Source of the DNA: Mycobacterium florentinum
GTDB taxonomy: Bacteria; Actinomycetota; Actinomycetes; Mycobacteriales; Mycobacteriaceae
Reading direction: 5' to 3'
DNA length: 64,000 nt
NCBI RefSeq assembly: GCF_010730355.1
Contig: NZ_AP022576.1
Coordinates: 5,332,001-5,396,000, forward strand
Shown here in pieces: positions 35,896 through 42,627 of this stretch (positions within the stretch are counted from its first letter, which is position 1; every line of letters begins with the position of its first letter). The notes beneath the pieces were generated by a model that did no database searches, had not been told where the DNA came from, and saw only the letters and a list, made by a program, of their open reading frames with translations. The translations under genes were made by a program, and so were the position numbers.

Positions 35896-36426
35896 GTGGA
35901 TCGTGATCTCAGCTACGAATTAGCCTTCGGCACATACGAAGACGCGCTGCGCATGGTCGGCGCGACGAGCGAACCGCGCACGGCGGTGAATCCGGTCGGC
36001 GGGGCCCGTATTCAGTTGTACGCCTCTATGATTCACGACGGCAATCGTTCGTACTGGGACGCGGAGTTCGCACGGGAGCAGTGGGGAGGCCTGCTGGCCC
36101 CGCCGGGTCTGTTGATGGGATGGCTGATACCGCCGCCGTGGGAGCCCGGCGGCCGGCGGCCCGCGGCCTCGCTGATCCTGCGAGTGCCGTTGCCGGGCAC
36201 CACATTCATCAACGCCGCCAACGACGTCGAGTTCCCCGAACCCATCGTCGAGGGTGACGTGCTCACCAGTGTCGAGGAATTGGTGTCGGTCTCACCGGAG
36301 AAACGGACCCGGCTGGGTGTCGGCCATTTCATCGAGACGCTGGAGACCTACCGCCGTCAGGACGGCACGGTCGTCGCCCGGTCACGGAATACGTTGTTCC
36401 GCTTCACCCCGGCAGCGCCGCAGTGA
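35896..36426 (+). CDS. MaoC-like dehydratase, N-terminal-type (FAS1_DH region) chain
   Basis: About 176 residues in the hotdog fold of the FAS1_DH/MaoC N-terminal kind (YELAFGTYEDALRMVGA, then LPGTTFINAANDVEFPEPIVEGD). In mycobacteria a short chain like this usually pairs with a second MaoC chain that carries the catalytic Asp-His, as in HadA/HadB and ChsH1/ChsH2. The start is uncertain: GTG at 35896 is used because it follows the upstream stop, although its ribosome site is weak. The next gene overlaps by four bases (GTGA), supporting a heterodimer. Confidence 0.8.
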   Translation: MDRDLSYELAFGTYEDALRMVGATSEPRTAVNPVGGARIQLYASMIHDGNRSYWDAEFAREQWGGLLAPPGLLMGWLIPPPWEPGGRRPAASLILRVPLPGTTFINAANDVEFPEPIVEGDVLTSVEELVSVSPEKRTRLGVGHFIETLETYRRQDGTVVARSRNTLFRFTPAAPQ

Positions 36427-36860
36427 CGGGCTTGGATTGGAACGAGATCACCGTTCCCGTCGAGCTGCCGGAGGTGGTCGACGAGATCAGCTACCAGCGG
36501 GTGGTGGAGAACGCCGGAGCGACGTGGGACTATTTCCCGGGCCATTTCGACCCCGAGTATGCCCAAAGTCAGGGCAACCCAACGATTTACCTCAACACCA
36601 TGCATCTGGCCGGGTTCGCCGACCGCGTCGCGACCGATTGGGCCGGACCGAGCAGCCGGGTGGTGCGCCGCTCGCTGCGGCTGGCCGGTTCGGTCTATGC
36701 CGGCGACACGATGATCGGCCGCGGCCGCGCGGTGGCCAAGCGGCGCGACACCTCGGTGGATCCACCGCGCTGCCTGGTCGACATCATCATCGAAGTGACC
36801 AACCAGCATGGCGCCCTGTGTTGTCCGGTCGAGCTCACGTTGCAGATGCCCGGTGGATGA
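36423..36860 (+). CDS. MaoC-like enoyl-CoA hydratase chain (catalytic half)
   Basis: A 145-residue hotdog protein with a hydratase-2 type motif D-x4-H (WDYFPGHFDPEYAQSQG), followed by the TIYLNTMHLAGFADR helix. With the preceding non-catalytic chain it likely forms a heterodimeric enoyl-CoA hydratase acting on bulky or ring-bearing enoyl-CoAs made by the dehydrogenases. Start GTG overlaps the previous stop (GTGA). Between this gene and the aldehyde dehydrogenase (36861-36945) a GTG-initiated 31-codon frame exists but has no supported function. Confidence 0.85.
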   Translation: MTGLDWNEITVPVELPEVVDEISYQRVVENAGATWDYFPGHFDPEYAQSQGNPTIYLNTMHLAGFADRVATDWAGPSSRVVRRSLRLAGSVYAGDTMIGRGRAVAKRRDTSVDPPRCLVDIIIEVTNQHGALCCPVELTLQMPGG

Positions 36861-36945
36861 CGACGTAGTCGCGGTGCACGGCGACACGGATGTGCAGGCC
36901 AAACTCCTTGCCCGCCTTGGCCGCAATCCGTTGTGGCCGAGCGAT

Positions 36946-38424
36946 CTATAGCGGCGGCAGCTGGCCCTTGGCGATCACCGTCTGCAGCTCGACATACTCG
37001 TCGAGGCCTTCCGGCCCGAATTCGCGGCCGATGCCCGAGTGCTTGAAACCGCCGAACGGACTGCCGATGTCGAGCGTATACATGTTGATGCCGTACGTGC
37101 CCGCGCGCACACTGGCGGCGACGTCCAGGCCGTGGGCGATGTCCGAGGTCCACACCGATCCGGCCAGACCGTAGTTGCTTTCGTTGGCGATGCGGACCGC
37201 GTCGGATTCGTCGCGATAGCGCAGCACGGTCAACACCGGTCCGAAGATCTCTTCGCGCGCAATGCGCATGTCGTTCGTCGCGTCGACGAAAAGCGTTGGC
37301 CGCACGTACCAGCCGCGCTCGGCCGGACTGTCTTGTGCGGTATTGAGGCCACCGAGCACGATGCGGGCGCCCTCGCTTTGTCCGGACCGGATGTACTCCT
37401 GCACCTGGCGTTGATGCCGTTGAGCGAACAGAGGCCCGATGTCGGTCGCCTCGTCGGTCGGATCCCCGACGTTGAGATTCGACATCATCTCGGCCAGCGC
37501 GTCGACGAACTCGTCGTGCCGTTGTTCGCTGACCAAAAGGCGGGTCTGTGCGACGCAGGCCTGTCCGTTGTTCATCAGGCTGGCCGACTTCAGCCCGGCC
37601 ACCGTCTTGGCGATGTCGGCGTCGTCGAGAATGATCGCCGCCGACTTGCCGCCCAGTTCCAGGCTCACCCGTTTGAGCTGCTCTCCGCACAGCGCGGCGA
37701 TGCGGCGTCCGACGGCGCTGGAACCGGTGAACGAGATCTTGTCCACGCCGGGATGGCGCACCAGCGCCTCACCCACGTCGGTACCGCCGGGCAGCACCGA
37801 CACCACGCCGTCGGGCAGGCCGACCTGCTCGATCATTTCGGCCAACCACAAAGCGTCCAAAGGTGTTTCGGGCGCGGGCTTGATGATGACCGTGCAGCCG
37901 GCGATCAGGGCCGGGATGAGCTTGGGCATGATCAGGAATTGCGGCACATTCCACGGCACGATCGCCCCGACCACCCCGACCGGGGCCCGGCGCAGGTGCA
38001 CTTCGCCGAGCACGCCTTGGCGGCGTTCCGCCCAGGGGAAGGCACGGGCGGCGGCCAGCGTGAGGTGGATCAAGGCTGCCGCGGCCGCTCCCTGGCCCAT
38101 CCGGCTGAAGGTGCGTGGGGAGCCCATCTCGTCGGTGATCAGGTCGGCCATCTCGTCGACGTGGCCGGCATAGATCGCGGCGAATTCCTCGACCTTGACC
38201 ATCCGTTCGGCGTGGGTCAATCGTGGCCAGGGGCCATGGTCGAAAGCCTGTCGCGCGGCGGTGACCGCGGCATCGACATCCTCGGGACCGGCGGCTTGGA
38301 CGTGGCCGATCGGCTCTTCGGTATGCGGGGAGATGACGGCGAGCTGGCTCGGGTTGAAGGGCTTGCGCCACTGCCCTCCGATGAACAGTTCGGCATAGGT
38401 CCGATGGTCGGATTTTTCTCTCAT
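36946..38424 (-). CDS. NAD(P)-dependent aldehyde dehydrogenase
   Basis: A 492-residue aldehyde dehydrogenase with all key residues: Asn159 in PWNV, the LELGGKS glutamate Glu256 and the catalytic Cys290 in NNGQACVAQTR, plus the FTGSSAVGR nucleotide loop and the C-terminal SPFGGFKHSGIGRE. Converts an aldehyde, probably produced by P450 or ring oxidation, to the acid that the FadD ligases could activate. Divergent from the CrtC-like gene across site C. Confidence 0.92.
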   Translation of the reverse strand: MREKSDHRTYAELFIGGQWRKPFNPSQLAVISPHTEEPIGHVQAAGPEDVDAAVTAARQAFDHGPWPRLTHAERMVKVEEFAAIYAGHVDEMADLITDEMGSPRTFSRMGQGAAAAALIHLTLAAARAFPWAERRQGVLGEVHLRRAPVGVVGAIVPWNVPQFLIMPKLIPALIAGCTVIIKPAPETPLDALWLAEMIEQVGLPDGVVSVLPGGTDVGEALVRHPGVDKISFTGSSAVGRRIAALCGEQLKRVSLELGGKSAAIILDDADIAKTVAGLKSASLMNNGQACVAQTRLLVSEQRHDEFVDALAEMMSNLNVGDPTDEATDIGPLFAQRHQRQVQEYIRSGQSEGARIVLGGLNTAQDSPAERGWYVRPTLFVDATNDMRIAREEIFGPVLTVLRYRDESDAVRIANESNYGLAGSVWTSDIAHGLDVAASVRAGTYGINMYTLDIGSPFGGFKHSGIGREFGPEGLDEYVELQTVIAKGQLPPL

Positions 38425-38474
38425 CGGGGCACTTCCTTGGGGAGGGGATGAGGCCGTGACCGTAACTTCGCTAT

Positions 38475-38504
38475 TGACGCTAACATAGCAAAAATGAAAG
38501 ATAG
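38475..38504. promoter_or_regulatory. Shared AT-rich promoter motif, site C
   Basis: TGACGCTAAC at 38475-38484 runs into TAACATAGCAAAAATGAAAG and ATAG. The ten bases TGACGCTAAC are identical to those at 41026-41035 beside site D. It lies between the divergent aldehyde dehydrogenase and CrtC-like genes. Confidence 0.5.
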
Positions 38505-38525
38505 CGCCGTGGCAGGGAAGCCGAG

Positions 38526-39878
38526 ATGAATACCGACTGGCGCAGTTACCCGTATCAGCTGGTGCCCGGTGACGACCAGCTGGATTTTCCCGCCGCCGAG
38601 GGCGAACACCCGGACCAGGAGTCCGACACGTGGTTCATCGCCGGACAACTCCAGGCCGTCGAGAGCGACCGGTCGTTTGCGTTCCTGACGATCTTCAACA
38701 AGAACCAACCCGGGGGAACCGTCGTCGCCGACTTCTACACAATGGCGCTGTTCGACCTCGACACCGGTGATTACGGCACCTACACCGATTACGACATGCC
38801 GCCGAAGAACATGGAGCCGGGCGCTCAGCGCAAATTGTCCATGGCCGCAGGCTATCTCGACATCAGCTATCACAGCAGTGCCGGCACCGCGTCGTGGACC
38901 ACCTGCCGTGACGCCGAGGACCGGTTGCTGCCTTACACGTATCGAGTCAGTCTGGTCGGCCGGGATCACCAGGGCCGGTCCATGCGGTTGGACTTGGTCG
39001 TCACCCCGACGCGCGCGCCGGTGCCGGTGGGGGCGTCGACCTACAACGGGAAGATCGTCTGCTTCGGTCAAAAGGACACCTACTCGTATTTCCAGACCGG
39101 GATGTCGATGAGCGGGACGCTGCGCTGGGGGGAGACGATCGAGCAGGTTTCCGGCAGCGCCGGACACGTCGACCGGCAGTGGTTCCCGAAGTATGCCGGC
39201 GGCGGCGGAAGCGGGGGAGACCCGCGGGCCCGCTCGCACGAATGGCGCACGATCAATTTCGACAACGGCGTCGACCTGAGCATCTGGCGGCAGTTCGATC
39301 GTACGAACGGCAATGAGCTGCAACCCTTTACCGGTGTGACGACGTGCCATCCCGACCCCGCCATTGCGCCGGAGTGCGCCGAGGACGTGGAGGTGACCGT
39401 CAGCAGCTACGTGAAATGGCCGACGACGGTGCGGCCCCTGGTGCGGCCGCTGGCGCCGGCCCGGTACATGCCCGACCGGCACCGGATCACCTGCGCCACA
39501 CTGCAACTGGATCTCGTCGGCGAGCCGCTGGTGCCGGCGCCCGCGCACGGCCTGCCCATCGAGTACATGGAAGGCCCGTACCGCTACCAGGGGACGCTGT
39601 GGGGTAAACCGGTGAGCGGCTTCGCGTTCAACGAGCGCTCGTTGGCGCTATATCGGGACTGGGAGCTGGTCGAAGTGCTGGCCACCACCGTGGCCGACGT
39701 CGACCCGGGTTTGCAGTCGGTGGTCGATCAGCTGGTGCCGTTGGTGGCCGCGGGCCGTCGGGGCGCGGCCGTGGAATTGCTCAACGGCGCGCGTCCCGTG
39801 CAAAACGACACGCTCGCAACGCTTCTCGACGATCTGATCGCGGCACTGTCCGAGGTGGAGTCAGCCGCCGGCAGCTGA
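38526..39878 (+). CDS. CrtC/AttH lipocalin-like domain protein
   Basis: A 450-residue protein resembling the carotenoid 1,2-hydratase/AttH-like fold: an N-terminal beta-barrel half (TWFIAGQLQ, SFAFLTIFNKNQ), a central segment AGHVDRQWFPKY typical of the family, and a C-terminal half closing with YQGTLWGKPVSGFAFNERSLALYRDWELVEVL. No signal peptide is visible. Family members bind or hydrate hydrophobic isoprenoids. Its position within an oxygenase cluster suggests handling of a hydrophobic ring or isoprenoid intermediate, which is inference. Its last 18 bases overlap the convergent Rieske gene. Confidence 0.75.
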   Translation: MNTDWRSYPYQLVPGDDQLDFPAAEGEHPDQESDTWFIAGQLQAVESDRSFAFLTIFNKNQPGGTVVADFYTMALFDLDTGDYGTYTDYDMPPKNMEPGAQRKLSMAAGYLDISYHSSAGTASWTTCRDAEDRLLPYTYRVSLVGRDHQGRSMRLDLVVTPTRAPVPVGASTYNGKIVCFGQKDTYSYFQTGMSMSGTLRWGETIEQVSGSAGHVDRQWFPKYAGGGGSGGDPRARSHEWRTINFDNGVDLSIWRQFDRTNGNELQPFTGVTTCHPDPAIAPECAEDVEVTVSSYVKWPTTVRPLVRPLAPARYMPDRHRITCATLQLDLVGEPLVPAPAHGLPIEYMEGPYRYQGTLWGKPVSGFAFNERSLALYRDWELVEVLATTVADVDPGLQSVVDQLVPLVAAGRRGAAVELLNGARPVQNDTLATLLDDLIAALSEVESAAGS

Positions 39879-41012
39879 GGCGGCCAGCGCCTCGGCCCAC
39901 GCGATGTGGCGATGCTGCAACCCCGGCTCGTTGCGGCCGAACACCAGGTGATCGCGAGCGCCCGAACTGAGATTGGCCTGCAGCCCCTCGACCAGCCGGT
40001 AGTCTTCGTCGCGCACAGTGGCGTGCGCATACTCGAACACGGCTTGAGCGCCGGCCGCCACCGATTCGTCGGAGATGTCGAGCGGCGTCGAATTCTGGTG
40101 CACGGTAATCGATCTGCCCGGCTCGTCGCCGGGGTAGATCCGGAACAGCTCGCCGTTGGCGATCGTCACCGACAGCACGATGTTGGGGAACAACGCGTAG
40201 ATCACCACCATGTTGTGGAACGGGTCCCACTGCTCCTCGGGAACATTCTCCAGCTCGAGGATCGCGTTGAGCGGGAAGATCAATCGATGGTGGGGTCCGT
40301 AGGAATCGAAAACCGTGCAGTTGCTGCGGGCAATGGTGGCGAAGGTGTCGCGGTGCACGGTGGCGAAGTGGTAGTTCTCGGCGAAGGTGTCGACGGCCAG
40401 CTTCCAGTTGATCGGGGCGTCGAGCACCTTCTCGCCCAGCGGAGACCAGCGCCCGATGCCCCACGAGTCGAGTTCGTCGGCCAGCGGTCCCAGATGCGCG
40501 GCGACGTCCAGGGTGGCGTCCTTGTCCAGCGCCACCCAGAGGAACCCGGCGAACTCGGCGGCGGGGAGTTCGGTCAATGCGTCGGACTTGACCGTCGTAT
40601 CCGGGAAGCCCTCCCGGCCCGGCAGGCCGACCAGCTTGCCGGTGTTGTCGTAGGTCCAGGCGTGGTACGGGCAGCTGAATCGCTTCGCGGTGCCGCAGCC
40701 CGTCACCACCGGCGACTGGCGGTGCAGGCAGACATTGTCGAATGCGCGGACCGACCCATCGGATGTTCTGGTGAGCAGGATCGACCGCCCCATCACTGTC
40801 TTGGTGCAGTAAGCGGCGGGCTCGGCGAGCTCCGAGACGTAGCCGACCAGTTGCGGGCTGGCCAACAACAACGCCCTGTCGCTGAGGTGGCGCTGCATCG
40901 ATGTGTACTCGCCGGCGTCGACGGTGTGCGGTCGCGGAGCCAGGTCGGTTGTCTTGTCGCGGGCCAACTTCAAGGCCCGTCGGGTCAGGTCGATGAGCTG
41001 GTCATGGTCCAT
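39861..41012 (-). CDS. Rieske aromatic-ring-hydroxylating oxygenase, alpha subunit type
   Basis: A 383-residue oxygenase. Rieske ligands are C95-x-H97 (CLHRQSP) and C114-x2-H117 (CPYHAWTYD). The catalytic iron site lies in DTFAENYHFATVHRD (E/N-x2-H-x4-H). Unlike the KshA-like protein at 32724, it matches the larger phenylpropionate/choline-monooxygenase-type alpha subunits. No small beta subunit or reductase is adjacent, so it is probably an alpha3-type monooxygenase or dioxygenase drawing on electron carriers encoded elsewhere. A perfect palindrome lies 20 bases upstream of the ATG. Confidence 0.9.
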   Translation of the reverse strand: MDHDQLIDLTRRALKLARDKTTDLAPRPHTVDAGEYTSMQRHLSDRALLLASPQLVGYVSELAEPAAYCTKTVMGRSILLTRTSDGSVRAFDNVCLHRQSPVVTGCGTAKRFSCPYHAWTYDNTGKLVGLPGREGFPDTTVKSDALTELPAAEFAGFLWVALDKDATLDVAAHLGPLADELDSWGIGRWSPLGEKVLDAPINWKLAVDTFAENYHFATVHRDTFATIARSNCTVFDSYGPHHRLIFPLNAILELENVPEEQWDPFHNMVVIYALFPNIVLSVTIANGELFRIYPGDEPGRSITVHQNSTPLDISDESVAAGAQAVFEYAHATVRDEDYRLVEGLQANLSSGARDHLVFGRNEPGLQHRHIAWAEALAASAAGG

Positions 41013-41025
41013 TCGAAGCCCCCTC

Positions 41026-41047
41026 TGACGCTAACTTTATAAAGTTA
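41026..41047. promoter_or_regulatory. Shared promoter motif, site D, with a perfect 16-base palindrome
   Basis: TGACGCTAAC at 41026-41035 overlaps the exact palindrome TAACTTTATAAAGTTA at 41032-41047, just upstream of the Rieske gene. Being symmetric, this site is the strongest hint that the motif is a dimeric-regulator operator rather than only a -10 element. Confidence 0.55.
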
Positions 41048-41344
41048 ATAGTGACAATAACAATGGGTCCGTCGAGCGTCTGGTGTGCGCTCATTGTTTT
41101 CGGTGTTACGTTGCGGCGGTCTTCCCCGGCGTGTCACCGCCCTGCGCGCGCACCCAGCGCCGACGCCGCACATTCGCCGCCCTGGACGCACACTCGGCGC
41201 CGTCATGCAACACTCGATCCCCGCGCCGGTGCAGCTGTGACTGATGGGACGGCAGCGAACTAAACACGCGATGCCCGGAAGTGACAAACCTGTAACCAGT
41301 GTGATTGATGTGTCTATTGATGTTTGTGTCGTACCCTGTCCGAT
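41048..41344. other. Intergenic region before the Rv2525c-like gene
   Basis: 297 bases between the Rieske promoter and the Tat-exported protein gene. No convincing gene or RNA is seen. The end nearest 41345 is relatively AT-rich (around 41290-41340) and probably holds the promoter of the following gene. Confidence 0.4.
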
Positions 41345-42064
41345 GTGTCGATCTCACGTCGTGACGTGCTCAAATTCGCGGCGGCGACCCCGGCCTTGGT
41401 CGGCCTGGGCGTCGCGGCGTCGTCGTTGGGCGCCCCGACGGCCTCGGCATCGCTGGGCACCTTGTTGGACTACGCCGCGGGCGTGATCCCGGCCAGCCAG
41501 ATCCGCGCCGCCGGCGCCGTGGGGTCGATCCGCTACGTTTCCGACCGGCGGCCGGGCGGTAACTGGATGCTGGGCAAGCCGATCCAGGTCGCCGAGGCTC
41601 GTGACCTGCACAGCAACGGGCTCAAGATTGTCTCCTGCTACCAGTACGGCAAGGGCAATTCCGCCGACTGGCTGGGCGGCGCCAACGCCGGGCTGCAACA
41701 CGCCCAGCGGGGCATGGAGCTGCACGCCGCCGCCGGTGGCCCGCCCGAGGCGCCGATTTACGCGTCGATCGACGACGACCCGTCCTACGAGCAGTACAAA
41801 AGCCAGATCGCGCCCTACCTGCGGTCCTGGGAGTCAGTGATCGGGCACCAGCGGACGGGCGTTTACGGCAACGCGAAGACGATCGACTGGGCGCTGCACG
41901 ACGGCCTGGGCTCCTGCTTCTGGCAGCACAACTGGGGCTCGCCCAAGGGCTACGCCCATCCGGCGGCCAATTTGCACCAGGTCGAGATCGATAAGCGCAG
42001 CGTGGGCGGTGTTGGGGTGGACATCAACGAGATCCTCAAGCCGCAATTCGGGCAGTGGGCCTAG
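41345..42064 (+). CDS. Tat-exported DUF1906 glycoside-hydrolase-like protein (Rv2525c-like)
   Basis: A 239-residue protein beginning VSISRRDVLKFAAATP, a twin-arginine signal followed by a hydrophobic core and an AxA-type cleavage region near residue 34. The mature part is a DUF1906 domain, a TIM-barrel related to glycoside hydrolases, with SIRYVSDRR, KIVSCYQYGKG and IYASIDDDPSYEQYKSQI. The sequence matches M. tuberculosis Rv2525c almost throughout and sits in the same place immediately before fas. The GTG at 41345 is preferred over the longer frame from 41324 because the Tat motif begins there. It acts outside the membrane, likely in the cell envelope. The enzyme substrate is not settled. Confidence 0.93.
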   Translation: MSISRRDVLKFAAATPALVGLGVAASSLGAPTASASLGTLLDYAAGVIPASQIRAAGAVGSIRYVSDRRPGGNWMLGKPIQVAEARDLHSNGLKIVSCYQYGKGNSADWLGGANAGLQHAQRGMELHAAAGGPPEAPIYASIDDDPSYEQYKSQIAPYLRSWESVIGHQRTGVYGNAKTIDWALHDGLGSCFWQHNWGSPKGYAHPAANLHQVEIDKRSVGGVGVDINEILKPQFGQWA

Positions 42065-42627
42065 CAACCGCGCGTCCTCGCACAGATTTCTGAACCAGTA
42101 GCCCATCCGGCCGGGCTTGCGCAAGCCGATTCCAGCAAACACTCGTTCGCCGTTTGTCGCGCCGCGCGGACTGCGGCTGGAGCGAGACGGCTCGGCCGCC
42201 GCGGCGCGACGGGCGGCGCGCACTACAAATTCTTAACATCACGATTTGATAACAATGCCGCCTTGAACAGCGCAGTTATAGCTACTCGACCGTAACCACC
42301 TGCATGCAGGACGTTTGTTCTGGATACCCGGAAGGCCGGTTAATCCGGGTGTTACCCACGACACGGTTACCCGTGCGTAGAACTCACCAGTAACCGATCT
42401 GCGCAGAAAAACGACCCGAATCCTTATGACACTCTTAGTACAGCCGATGCAGTCTGCCGCGCCGCTTGGTCGACATGAGTGGCCCGCCGACAACACACCG
42501 GTCAGCCGCTATTCGGGCTGCGATTCAAAGCGGAATCGACCCACAGCCAGCTGGAGTCCCGCTCACCGGGGCTGTCAGCAGGCCGAACGAACCGATACGT
42601 GAAGACGCATACAGGGAGATATACAAG
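42065..42627 (+). promoter_or_regulatory. fas upstream region with candidate operator
   Basis: 563 bases without a supported gene. It is AT-rich for this genome around 42220-42290 and holds three copies of GTTACC or its complement (42351, 42366, 42390). The middle copy lies within the dyad CACGGTTACCCGTG at 42362-42375. The fas promoter is known to be controlled by the TetR-family activator FasR in mycobacteria; whether this dyad is its site is inference. A ribosome site AGGGAG at 42613 precedes the GTG start of fas by nine bases. Confidence 0.45.

Noticed and set aside
36854..36949. GTG-initiated 31-codon frame between the MaoC gene and the aldehyde dehydrogenase
   Set aside because: It overlaps both neighbouring genes' ends and shows no recognisable family, so coding is unsupported.
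42466..42627. 54-codon N-terminal extension of fas from a TTG
   Set aside because: The known mycobacterial FAS-I start motif begins at the GTG at 42628, which has a good ribosome site. The extension has no such support.
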